From Alcaligenaceae bacterium (lineage in GTDB: Bacteria > Pseudomonadota > Gammaproteobacteria > Burkholderiales > Burkholderiaceae_B), in assembly GCA_029265335.1 (NCBI GenBank), contig JAJUJN010000038.1:1-10700 (forward strand): a stretch of DNA of 10,700 nt, in the 5' to 3' direction. Of the stretch, positions 1-6,717 are shown in pieces. Position numbers and translations under genes: made by a program. Under the pieces are notes generated by a model that made no database searches, had not been told where the DNA came from, and saw only the letters and a list, made by a program, of their open reading frames with translations. Positions within the stretch are counted from its first letter, which is position 1. Each line of letters begins with the position of its first letter.

Positions 1-378
1 CAGCCCCCAGGCGCCCAGGGTGGGGTTCTCCCAGTCGTCTTCCACAAAGCGCACGTCGTGCTCGGCGGGATCGATGCCGATGGCCCGCAGCGAATCCAGA
101 TACCGTTCGATGATGTCGGTGGGCGCCGGCTTGAGCACCACCTGGTATTGATAGTAGTGTTGCAAGCGGTTGGGGTTTTGCCCGAAGCGACCATCTTTTG
201 GTCGCCGGGAAGGTTGCACATAGGCCGACCGCCATGGTTCAGGCCCCAGCGAGCGCAGAAAAGTGGCGGTATGCGAAGTGCCAGCCCCCACTTCCATGTC
301 GTAAGGTTGAAGCAAGACGCAACCCTGGTTGGCCCAGTAGTCTTGCAGACGCATGATCAGTTGCTGGAAAGTAAGCAT
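1..378 (-). CDS. glyQ: Glycyl-tRNA synthetase alpha subunit, 5' part (runs off left edge)
   Basis: Catalytic alpha chain of the bacterial alpha2-beta2 glycyl-tRNA synthetase, which charges tRNA-Gly in the cytoplasm. The minus strand reads 126 residues without a stop from ATG at 378 to the window edge. Recognisable class II core stretches are [10 protein letters not shown] (11-20), [17 protein letters not shown] (26-42, motif 2 region), [18 protein letters not shown] (47-64), [17 protein letters not shown] (68-84) and [14 protein letters not shown] (112-125). These are near-identical to glyQ products across proteobacteria. The full protein is normally about 300 residues, so somewhat less than half is present; glyS would be expected further left. 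The start MLTFQQLI matches the usual short N-terminus, although no clear Shine-Dalgarno sequence precedes it. It is transcribed divergently from the channel gene at 540. Family identity is very secure. Confidence 0.97.
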   Translation of the reverse strand, partial: MLTFQQLIMRLQDYWANQGCVLLQPYDMEVGAGTSHTATFLRSLGPEPWRSAYVQPSRRPKDGRFGQNPNRLQHYYQYQVVLKPAPTDIIERYLDSLRAIGIDPAEHDVRFVEDDWENPTLGAWGL

Positions 379-443
379 GGCGGTGTTATGGTTGGCGTGC
401 TCGCAAGTATGCTTGGAGCCACAATCGAAATCGCAAACCCCCT

Positions 444-449
444 ATTCTA
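444..449 (-). promoter_or_regulatory. Possible -10 element for glyQ
   Basis: On the minus strand the hexamer TAGAAT (5 of 6 matches to the sigma-70 -10 consensus) lies about 66 bases upstream of the glyQ ATG. The best -35-like hexamer nearby, TTGCCA, is only 8 bases upstream of it, so spacing does not support a classical pair. This is a weak candidate; only the hexamer itself is seen. Confidence 0.25.
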
Positions 450-479
450 CCGGTCGATGGCAAGTTCGCTCGGGGGCGG

Positions 480-498
480 CCAAAATTTGGGCCGGCCC
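480..498. repeat. Two overlapping palindromes in the glyQ/channel divergent intergenic region
   Basis: The 161-bp region 379-539 between the divergent genes contains CCAAAATTTGG (480-490, dyad around a central A) running into GGGCCGGCCC (489-498, perfect palindrome). They sit about 40 bases upstream of the channel start and could be an operator or promoter-proximal structure. Short palindromes also arise by chance in GC-rich DNA. No other strong signal was seen in this gap apart from the possible glyQ -10 element and the ribosome binding site of the channel gene. Confidence 0.3.
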
Positions 499-526
499 GG
501 TCTCATTCCCATTGGTTTCTCTATTC

Positions 527-531
527 AGGAG
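527..531 (+). promoter_or_regulatory. Ribosome binding site of the MscS-family gene
   Basis: AGGAG lies 8 bases before the GTG at 540. It decides the start, because the first in-frame codon is GTG, the nearby ATG at 560 is out of frame, and the GTG start gives a complete signal peptide. Confidence 0.75.
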
Positions 532-539
532 TCTCTTAC

Positions 540-3143
540 GTGACGCATTGGCGACTCGCATGGTTCCCACAATGTCGTAATCGCTCAGCGCTTTCTCGCT
601 TTTGGCACCTGTTCGCGGTGTTATGGCTGAGTCTGCTGCTCCTCGCGCCGATGGTTTCGGCGCAGACAGCCGACGCCCCGCCCGCTGATCCCGGGCAGGC
701 TGGGTCGGCGCCGGCCGATCAAACCTCTGTGCGTCACCTCATACAACTGCTTGAAGACCCTGCCGCGCGCCGGGAGCTGGTGGAACATCTGCGTGCGGCG
801 GTGGAGCCCACCCAGGCCGCGCCGCAAGACACGCAAAGCACCCTGGCCACCCACGGCGCCCTGAGCCCGGACACCACCGAAGCCGACAATTTCCCGGCGC
901 GGGTGGCAGATGGGGCCCAGCAGTTCTTGCAGCGCTTGGCCGACGACGGCCAGACCGCGGTCGAGGTGGTCGGCGCGCTCAGCAATGTCCGTGAGCAACA
1001 GCGATGGTGGTCCAGTTGGTGGCGGCCCTTGGCCAGTCTGCTGCTGGTGGTGGTAGTCACTTTGGTGGTTTACGGCGTGGCGCGCGCGATTGCGCGACGC
1101 GGTTATGGCTTTCTCGATAATCGTGTCACCGAGCAACGCGAACGTTACGAGCAGGAACACGCCGCCGCCGTCGCCGCACAGCAGGCTACCGGCGTGGCGG
1201 TTACCACAAAGGGCATGGCCTGGTTCATGTTGCAGTGGCGGCGCATTCTGGCCATTGCAGGGGCATTCATCATCGACTTGGCCACGGTCGCGGTCGCGGC
1301 CGCAGCTGGCTACGGGGTGGCGATCATCAGCGCCAGTCATCTGGGTAATGTCAGCTTGCTCGAGCCGCTGTTCGTAAATGCGTTTGTGGCTACCGAAGTG
1401 GTCAAGTCACTGGTGCGAGGGGTGTTTGCCACCCGCTTCCCGGGCTTGCGCATGTTCCAAATGGACGACGATTTGGCAACTTACTGGAACCGTTGGTTCG
1501 CGTGGGTTATCGGTCTCGTCGGCTACGGCATTCTGGCCGCGGTGCCTGTTATCCAGGTGATGTTCACGCCCGCTGTGGGCGCGCTCATCAGTCTGGTGAT
1601 CATGCTGTGTGTGTACATCTATGCCGTGAGGGTGATCTGGCGCAACCGCAAGAACGTGCGCGACCGTCTTCTGGCGCGTGCACAGCATGCAAGCACCCAG
1701 GTATTCGGTACCTTGCTGCGGGTGCTTGCCAGGATCTGGCATGTGCTGGCTCTGGCCTACTTCACCGTGCTGCTGGTGTCCACCCAAATTACGCCCGAGC
1801 TGGCTTTGCCCTTCATGCTCCAAGCTACGTTGCAAACCGTGCTTGCAGTGGGCATTGCTACTCTGCTGGCGGCATTTCTCACCGCTATCTTGTCGCGACG
1901 TTTGCGTTTGAGTGCCGAATGGCGCGCCCGCCTGCCCTTGCTCGAAGCGCGTCTCAATTCCTACGTGCCCGCCGTTCTGCATGGCGCTCGCCTGATGATC
2001 TTTATCATGGCCACGCTGGTGGTGCTCGACGCCTGGCGCGTATTCAATCTGGCCGCCTGGCTGGCGTCCGACGCGGGTCAGGGCACCATCAGCATGATTC
2101 TGCGAGTGGCCTTGGTGCTGGCCTTGGCGGCGGGAGCCTGGGTGATGCTGGCCAGTGTCATAGAGCATCGCATCAGCGCCTTGCCCGGGGCCGACGGCGC
2201 CAGCGCCCGCGAGCGCACGCTGTTGGCGCTGTTCCGCAACGCCGCCCTTATCGTGATCGTGACTCTCACCGTGCTGGTGGTGCTGTCACAGATCGGCATC
2301 GACATCGGTCCGCTCATCGCCGGTGCCGGGGTAGTGGGTCTGGCCATTGGTTTCGGTGCGCAAAAGCTGGTGCAAGACATCATCAACGGTGTGTTCATCC
2401 AGCTCGAGAACGGCATGAACCAGAACGACGTGGTGGAAGTCGCCGGCATCACTGGCACGGTCGAAAAACTCACCATTCGTTCGGTGGGTCTGCGGGCGCT
2501 CGATGGCTGCCTGCATATCATCCCGTTCTCATCCATCGACCGTGTGGCCAACCACATGCGCGACTTCTCCTACCATCTGGGGCACTACACCATTTCGTAT
2601 CGCGAGAGTGTCGAAGACGCCATGTACCACCTCGAGGCTGCCTTCAAGGAGCTGATGGAAGATGAGGTGTTGGCGCCCGAGGTACTCGAAGACATCACCA
2701 TTCCCGGGGTCACATCGCTCGACGACCGTGGCGTAACCATCCGCGTGTTGGTCAAGACCACCCCCGGCATGCAATGGGCGGTCCAGCGCGGCTACAACCG
2801 TCTGGTCAAAAAGCATTTTGCCGCCGCTGGCATCGAGCTCGCCCTGCCCCATACCGTGCTCTACTTCGGTCAAGACAAAGACGGCTATGCGCCACCGTTG
2901 CGGGTTCGCTCCACCACTGTGGAGCCGGGCGAGCTGCAAACCGCCGGCAACCAAGACCTTCTGCCTCCAGAGCAATCCGGTCAGCGTTCCGCCCGCGCGC
3001 CGGGCTACACACCCGTGCCGCTGCGTCCGGCCGATCAGAGTCGCTCGGCCGATGTATTGGGCAATGAACTCGACACCGTGGTCGACGAAGAAGGTGAGCG
3101 CCGGGAGCCGCCTCACGAAGAACCGGAGCGGCCCAAGGCCTGA
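540..3143 (+). CDS. Large MscS-superfamily mechanosensitive channel (YbiO-like), 867 aa
   Basis: Inner-membrane channel of the MscS superfamily, expected to open under membrane tension and release solutes during osmotic downshock. A signal peptide covers residues 1-40 (hydrophobic 22-37, likely cleavage VSA|Q). A periplasmic segment with an amphipathic helix at 64-88 follows. I count about ten to eleven hydrophobic segments between residues 161 and 605. The last is the Gly/Ala-rich pore helix LIAGAGVVGLAIGFGAQ (592-608), leading into the cytoplasmic MscS beta domain: DIINGVFIQLENGMNQND (613-630), then TGTVEKLTIRSVGLR (638-652) and HIIPFSSI (659-666). The C-terminal vestibule domain ends near 780, and an 87-residue hydrophilic, Pro/Glu/Arg-rich tail follows. 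The order of parts resembles E. coli YbiO (about 740 residues) more than small MscS (286) or MscK (about 1120). It is a stand-alone gene, divergent from glyQ and convergent with murI. Superfamily is certain; the YbiO subgroup is a judgement from memory. Confidence 0.93.
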   Translation: MTHWRLAWFPQCRNRSALSRFWHLFAVLWLSLLLLAPMVSAQTADAPPADPGQAGSAPADQTSVRHLIQLLEDPAARRELVEHLRAAVEPTQAAPQDTQSTLATHGALSPDTTEADNFPARVADGAQQFLQRLADDGQTAVEVVGALSNVREQQRWWSSWWRPLASLLLVVVVTLVVYGVARAIARRGYGFLDNRVTEQRERYEQEHAAAVAAQQATGVAVTTKGMAWFMLQWRRILAIAGAFIIDLATVAVAAAAGYGVAIISASHLGNVSLLEPLFVNAFVATEVVKSLVRGVFATRFPGLRMFQMDDDLATYWNRWFAWVIGLVGYGILAAVPVIQVMFTPAVGALISLVIMLCVYIYAVRVIWRNRKNVRDRLLARAQHASTQVFGTLLRVLARIWHVLALAYFTVLLVSTQITPELALPFMLQATLQTVLAVGIATLLAAFLTAILSRRLRLSAEWRARLPLLEARLNSYVPAVLHGARLMIFIMATLVVLDAWRVFNLAAWLASDAGQGTISMILRVALVLALAAGAWVMLASVIEHRISALPGADGASARERTLLALFRNAALIVIVTLTVLVVLSQIGIDIGPLIAGAGVVGLAIGFGAQKLVQDIINGVFIQLENGMNQNDVVEVAGITGTVEKLTIRSVGLRALDGCLHIIPFSSIDRVANHMRDFSYHLGHYTISYRESVEDAMYHLEAAFKELMEDEVLAPEVLEDITIPGVTSLDDRGVTIRVLVKTTPGMQWAVQRGYNRLVKKHFAAAGIELALPHTVLYFGQDKDGYAPPLRVRSTTVEPGELQTAGNQDLLPPEQSGQRSARAPGYTPVPLRPADQSRSADVLGNELDTVVDEEGERREPPHEEPERPKA

Positions 3144-3156
3144 GTGGGTTTGGCGC

Positions 3157-3183
3157 GGGCCCCAACCGTTGAGGCTGGGGCCC
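3157..3183 (+). terminator. GC-rich stem-loop after the channel gene
   Basis: Fourteen bases after the channel stop codon, GGGCCCCA pairs perfectly with TGGGGCCC. One A-C mismatch and two further C-G pairs extend the stem to about 11 positions around a GTTGA loop. No T-run follows on either strand, so it is not a classical intrinsic terminator. It may end or stabilise transcripts between the convergent channel and murI genes. Confidence 0.45.
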
Positions 3184-3301
3184 GACGGCCTACGAACGAT
3201 GGGCCAACGCAGCGGCAGTCAAGGAACTGACCGGACGGCAGTGGGTTTTCTATCTGCAGTGGGGTTGCTACCTGATTCAACGCCTGCCCAACGTGAGGTA
3301 A
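3173..3301 (+). pseudogene. Possible 42-codon coding remnant, no start codon
   Basis: Between the channel gene and murI, the plus strand has an open frame of 42 codons ending in TAA at 3299. About 74% of its third positions are G or C, and the peptide looks protein-like and is rich in aromatics, with the stretch GRQWVFYLQWGCYLIQRLPN at its end. It contains five Trp and three Tyr. It has no ATG, GTG or TTG until a GTG four codons from the end, and it lies in a different frame from the channel gene. It could be the 3' end of a gene whose beginning was lost, or a chance open stretch. I do not recognise the peptide and assign no function. Confidence 0.22.
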
Positions 3302-3308
3302 CGCCCGC

Positions 3309-4223
3309 TCAACGCCAGCGCTCGGGTAAGGCCCGTACCGTCAGTTCCGTATTTTGTGAATGGCTGGCCGACTGTCCTTCGGTGTGCACGTTAGGGTGTG
3401 CGCTCGGTTCACGACGCGCCGAATGCCACGCTGGTGTTGGGTCGGCCCGCAGCAGCCGGCCGCCCACGCGGGCCAGGTGTTCGGGGTCTCCGCTCACCCA
3501 GAATTCGCAATCGGCTGGCGCTTTGTCGCTGCGTCGCAGCAGGCCACGTTCGGCCAATTTGCGGCGGAGTTGCTGGGCCACCGCGGCCCCGGTTTCTATC
3601 ACCGGCATGGAGGGGCCAACATGGGCCCGAATCGGGGCCATGAGAAAGGGGAAGTGCGTGCAGCCCAGCACCAGCACGTCGGCGTCGGCAGCAAGCAGGG
3701 GGTCGAGCGCGTGCTGTACCACGCGTCGGGCCTGCTCGTCGTTTACATGACCGGCCTCTACTGCGGCCACCCATTCTGGGCAAGGCCGCAGTATCACCTC
3801 GGCAGTGCCTGCCTCACGCTTGATGAGCTGACGAAACCTGGGGCTGGAGAGGGTGCCAGTGGTGGCCAGAACGCCCACTCGCCCGCTCATCGTGAGACGC
3901 GCCGCGGGTTTCACGGCGGGTTCGATACCCACAAAGGGCACATCGGGATGCTGCTCGCGCAGGAGGCTGATGGCAGCTGCAGTGGCAGTGTTGCACGGCA
4001 CAACGATGGCTTTCACCTGCCGTTGCCGAAAGTAATCGGTGAGGGCAAGGGCTCGATCCACGATGTAGTGGCGTGACTTTTCGCCGTAGGGTGAATGAGC
4101 CGTGTCGGCCACATAAATCAGGTTCTCGTGAGGCAGGGCCTTGCGGATGGCTTTCCACACGCTGAGACCGCCCACGCCCGAGTCGAAAAGCCCGATTGGC
4201 TGTTCGGCGGCGGGCTTGACCAT
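3309..4223 (-). CDS. murI: Glutamate racemase
   Basis: Cytoplasmic, cofactor-independent enzyme that converts L-glutamate to D-glutamate for peptidoglycan precursor synthesis. The 304-residue product has the family signatures in order: IGLFDSGVGGLSVW (10-23, catalytic-site Asp14 and Ser15), YVADTAHSPYGEKS (37-50), VVPCNTATAAA (74-84, acid/base Cys77) and VLGCTHFPFL (185-194, second catalytic Cys188 with Thr189-His190). Both active-site cysteines are present, so it should be functional. The recognisable fold ends near residue 262. The last 40 or so residues form a hydrophilic tail that is longer than usual for a family typically 260-290 residues long. Its ATG is immediately preceded by the LivF-family stop (TGA-ATG, no gap), and a GGGAG lies 5 bases upstream inside that gene. 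Translation is therefore probably coupled to the transporter operon. Faces the channel gene convergently across a 165-bp gap. Confidence 0.96.
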   Translation of the reverse strand: MVKPAAEQPIGLFDSGVGGLSVWKAIRKALPHENLIYVADTAHSPYGEKSRHYIVDRALALTDYFRQRQVKAIVVPCNTATAAAISLLREQHPDVPFVGIEPAVKPAARLTMSGRVGVLATTGTLSSPRFRQLIKREAGTAEVILRPCPEWVAAVEAGHVNDEQARRVVQHALDPLLAADADVLVLGCTHFPFLMAPIRAHVGPSMPVIETGAAVAQQLRRKLAERGLLRRSDKAPADCEFWVSGDPEHLARVGGRLLRADPTPAWHSARREPSAHPNVHTEGQSASHSQNTELTVRALPERWR

Positions 4224-4970
4224 TCACACTCCCAGATACCGACCCAGCACCTCGGGCTGACCCGCGATGTCGGCGGATTGGCCAGTGAGCACCACTTTGC
4301 CTTTTTCCATGACGACGAGGCGATCGGAGTTGGCAATGACGGTGCGATAGTTACGATCGACCACCAAGGCTGCCAGGCCAGTCTTGCGGATTTCGGTGAT
4401 AACGCGCCAGATCTCGGCCACAATCAAGGGGGCAAGCCCTTCGGTGGCTTCGTCGAGAATGATAGCGTCGGGGTTGGTCATGAGAGCTCGACCGATCGAC
4501 AGCATCTGTTGCTCCCCACCCGACAACTGATTGCCCATGTTGTCGAGGCGCTCGCTCAAGCGCGGGAAAGTGGCCATGATGCGATCGAATGTCCAGTCTT
4601 GCTGGCCCTGGCTGCCCGGACGGGCTGCCATGATGAGGTTTTCGCGCACGCTCAAGTTGGGGAATATGCCGCGGCCTTCTGGCACGTAGGCGATGCCCAA
4701 CTTGGCCGCTTGGTAGGGCCGCCCCTTGGAAAGATCGCGGCCCTTGATGGCAATCTGCCCTTGCCGCTCTCGAACGTGACCCAACAGCGTGCGAATGAGA
4801 GTGGATTTACCCATGCCGTTACGGCCCAGCAGGCCCACGGTTTCGCCGGTGCGCAGCGAGAAATCCACGCCGCGCAAAACATGGCTGCTGCCGTACCAGG
4901 CGTGGACATCGCCCGCGTCGATAAGAAGGTCAGGCAAGTTCGGTTTCATCGGTTTCGCCGAGGTAGGCAT
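4224..4970 (-). CDS. livF: LivF-family ABC transporter ATPase
   Basis: Second cytoplasmic ATP-hydrolysing subunit of the HAAT-type importer encoded here; the symbol is a family name and the substrate need not be branched-chain amino acids. From this start it has 248 residues: Walker A GRNGMGKST (49-57, Lys55), the LivF-typical AYVPEGRGIFPNLSVREN (94-111), signature LSGGEQQML (149-157) and Walker B AIILDEATEGLAP (169-181, Glu174). The H-loop position reads VVDRN, with Arg206 where most ABC ATPases have His and most LivF proteins Gln. The start is uncertain. The frame is open to an ATG at 5000, but the ATG at 4970 has GGAAG 6 bases upstream, while the one at 4949 has a poorer site; all three overlap the end of the LivG-family gene. 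The ATEGLAP form is, from memory, common in LivF copies near aromatic-acid catabolic genes. Confidence 0.93.
   Translation of the reverse strand: MPTSAKPMKPNLPDLLIDAGDVHAWYGSSHVLRGVDFSLRTGETVGLLGRNGMGKSTLIRTLLGHVRERQGQIAIKGRDLSKGRPYQAAKLGIAYVPEGRGIFPNLSVRENLIMAARPGSQGQQDWTFDRIMATFPRLSERLDNMGNQLSGGEQQMLSIGRALMTNPDAIILDEATEGLAPLIVAEIWRVITEIRKTGLAALVVDRNYRTVIANSDRLVVMEKGKVVLTGQSADIAGQPEVLGRYLGV
4229..4233 (-). promoter_or_regulatory. Ribosome binding site of murI inside the LivF-family gene
   Basis: GGGAG on the minus strand, 5 bases upstream of the murI ATG at 4223, lies within the last codons of the preceding ATPase gene. With the TGA-ATG junction it supports the chosen murI start and translational coupling. 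Confidence 0.7.
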
Positions 4971-5694
4971 TTTGGACTTCCGGATTGTTGCGCACGGCAT
5001 CGGGATCGCCCGAGGCCAGAACGGTGCCGTTGACCATCACGGTGATGCGATCAGCCACGGCAAATACAGCATCCATGTCGTGTTCCACCAGCAAGATGGC
5101 GTGATCGTTGCGCAGGGTGTGCAGCAATTGGAGCATGCGCTCCGATTCTTCGGCGCCCATGCCGGCAAGCGGCTCGTCGAGCAGCAGCACCTTGGGCTGA
5201 GTGGCCAGGCACATGGCCACTTCCAGCTGGCGCTTCTGGCCGTGAGACAAGGCCGACGCCGGCAGCTTGGCAGCGCGGGTGAGCCCCGCACGCTCCAGGG
5301 CATAGGCCGCTCGCTCGGTGCTGAGTTTGCAACGTTCGGCATTTTGCCAGACGCGCCAGGGCCGCTGTCGCAGCGATTGCGCTGCCAGCCGGCAGTTCTC
5401 GAAAACCGTGAGCGGCAGGAACACGTTGTTGCGCTGATAGCTTCGGCCCAGACCTGCCCGCGCGCGCGCCGGCTGCGGCGCCGACGTGACGTCTTTGCCA
5501 TCGAGCCATACCCGCCCCTTGCTCACCGCGAGTTCACCCGAGAGCAGATTGATGACGGTAGACTTGCCCGCGCCGTTGGTGCCGATCACGGCGTGGATCT
5601 GGGCGCGAGGCAGCTCCAGCGATACATTCTCGACCGCGCGCAAGGCGCCAAAGTACCGACAGAGGCCTTCGGCCTTGAGAGGGATGTCGCTCAT
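4930..5694 (-). CDS. livG: LivG-family ABC transporter ATPase
   Basis: One of the two nucleotide-binding subunits of the importer; it sits on the cytoplasmic face and powers uptake. The 254-residue protein carries all motifs intact: Walker A GTNGAGKST (38-46, Lys44), the LivG-typical GLGRSYQRNNVFLPLTVFEN (81-100) holding the Q-loop region, signature LSHGQKRQLE (149-158), Walker B VLLLDEPLAGM (169-179, Glu174) and H-loop LLVEHDMDAVF (201-211, His205). Length and motif spellings match LivG rather than LivF. The ATG at 5694 shares one base with the LivM-family stop (TGATG), and AGGAG lies 10 bases upstream within that gene. The 3' end overlaps the start of the LivF-family gene. Substrate cannot be read from this subunit; context suggests an aromatic acid. 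Confidence 0.95.
   Translation of the reverse strand: MSDIPLKAEGLCRYFGALRAVENVSLELPRAQIHAVIGTNGAGKSTVINLLSGELAVSKGRVWLDGKDVTSAPQPARARAGLGRSYQRNNVFLPLTVFENCRLAAQSLRQRPWRVWQNAERCKLSTERAAYALERAGLTRAAKLPASALSHGQKRQLEVAMCLATQPKVLLLDEPLAGMGAEESERMLQLLHTLRNDHAILLVEHDMDAVFAVADRITVMVNGTVLASGDPDAVRNNPEVQNAYLGETDETELA
4977..4981 (-). promoter_or_regulatory. Ribosome binding site favouring the 4970 start of the LivF-family gene
   Basis: GGAAG on the minus strand, 6 bases before the ATG at 4970, lies inside the 3' end of the LivG-family gene. It is better placed than anything before the ATG at 4949. Confidence 0.5.
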
Positions 5695-6713
5695 CAGTCG
5701 GATTCTCCTGCCGCAGCTGCGCTGCGATCTTTGTCGGGCCCACGAGCACTGCGACTGAGCCAAAGGTTGCGCAGGCTGCGCAGGCCGCCCACCAGACCGT
5801 TGGGCATGAGCATGACCACGACGATGATGGTCAGGCCAAACCACAGCACCCAGTGCTCGGTGAGGTCTTGGTAGATCTCGCCCAGCAGAACATAGGCGAA
5901 GGCGCCAATGAAAGCACCCGCCATGCTGCCCAGGCCACCCAGAATGATCATCACCAGCGCATCGCCCGACAAGTGCCAGGAAGCGAGTTCGGGGTTGACG
6001 AAACCGTACTGGGTGGCAAAAAGGAAGCCGGCCAGACCCGCAAAAGTGCCGCCGATGACGAAACTGGCAACCTTGTAGCGAACAGTGGCGTAGCCCGTGG
6101 CTCGCATGCGCTGCTCGTTGTGCTTGATGCCCACCAGCGCGTGGCCCAGCCGCGAGCGGAGCACTTGCATCAGTACGGCCACGGTGATGGCGAGGCAAGC
6201 CAGTGCAAACCAATAGAACTGGGCGCGATCGCCGAGATCCACGAGCTGGTAGCCAAAGAGGGTGAATTCGGGCGGAAAATAGATATACACGCCATCGCTG
6301 CCGCCGAAGAGCTTGATGTCGTGAAACACGAAGTAAATCATCTGGCCGAAGGCGAGCGTGACCATGATGAAGTAAATGCCTCGGGTACGCATCACGAGCG
6401 TACCGATCACCAGGGCCAGAAGGGCGGCTGTGGCCATGGCCACGAACAACACCCACCAGCCGTTGGCGGTGTCGTACTCCGGCGTAAGCAGGTAGACCAT
6501 GTAAGCCGAGGTGGCGAAGAACGCCGCATGGCCCAGACTGATGAGGCCGGTATAGCCCACCAGCAACTGCAAGCTCATGGCAAAAATGCCATAAGTGAGA
6601 ATCTTGGTGAACAGGCTCAAGTAATAGTTGCCGCTCCAGGGCTCCGGAGCGAAGGGAAGGAGCGCAAGCAGGCCCAGCACCACCAGCCAGGCCCAGAAGG
6701 ATTTGGATTTCAT
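5694..6713 (-). CDS. livM: LivM-family ABC transporter permease
   Basis: Second transmembrane subunit of the HAAT-type importer, in the inner membrane. The 339-residue product has many hydrophobic helices. Family motifs are YGIFAMSLQLLVGYTGLISL (41-60) followed by GHAAF (61-65), MRTRGIYFIMVTLAFGQM (108-125), and the cytoplasmic coupling loop LRSRLGHALVGIKHNEQRMR (185-204) that contacts the ATPases. LILGGLGSM-type sequence occurs at 257-264, and MPNGLVGG (303-310) marks the usual end of the domain. A 29-residue charged tail follows. The ATG at 6713 is only 4 bases after the LivH-family stop, and the 3' end overlaps the LivG-family start by one base. The ribosome binding site is poor (AAGG, 11 bases upstream), so translation may depend on the gene before it. 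Confidence 0.95.
   Translation of the reverse strand: MKSKSFWAWLVVLGLLALLPFAPEPWSGNYYLSLFTKILTYGIFAMSLQLLVGYTGLISLGHAAFFATSAYMVYLLTPEYDTANGWWVLFVAMATAALLALVIGTLVMRTRGIYFIMVTLAFGQMIYFVFHDIKLFGGSDGVYIYFPPEFTLFGYQLVDLGDRAQFYWFALACLAITVAVLMQVLRSRLGHALVGIKHNEQRMRATGYATVRYKVASFVIGGTFAGLAGFLFATQYGFVNPELASWHLSGDALVMIILGGLGSMAGAFIGAFAYVLLGEIYQDLTEHWVLWFGLTIIVVVMLMPNGLVGGLRSLRNLWLSRSARGPDKDRSAAAAGESD
5705..5709 (-). promoter_or_regulatory. Ribosome binding site of the LivG-family gene
   Basis: AGGAG on the minus strand, 10 bases before the ATG at 5694, lies within the last codons of the LivM-family gene. Spacing is slightly long but the match is good. Confidence 0.55.
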
Positions 6714-6717
6714 GGGT

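Noticed and set aside
379..539. T-box or other riboswitch leader for glyQ
   Set aside because: The gap is only 161 bases with no T-box sequence or ordered stem-loops; T-box control of glyQ is a feature of Gram-positive bacteria.
1493..2665. 390-codon open frame in another plus-strand frame inside the channel gene
   Set aside because: Arg/His/Gly-rich out-of-phase shadow of a well-supported membrane protein.
3223..3348. 9-bp inverted repeat GGAACTGAC (3223-3231) and GTCAGTTCC (3340-3348)
   Set aside because: The arms are short and about 108 bases apart, and one arm is inside the murI coding tail. Most likely chance, with no target-site duplication or mobile gene nearby.
4095..5033. 312-codon plus-strand open frame
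   Set aside because: Antisense to the murI 5' end, the LivF-family gene and the LivG 3' end, with a His/Gln-rich shadow composition and no recognisable motif.
4930..6456. 508-codon reading of the LivG frame starting upstream inside the LivM-family gene
   Set aside because: The part before the ATG at 5694 is an out-of-phase reading of the permease. LivG proteins are about 255 residues and the TGATG junction fixes the real start.
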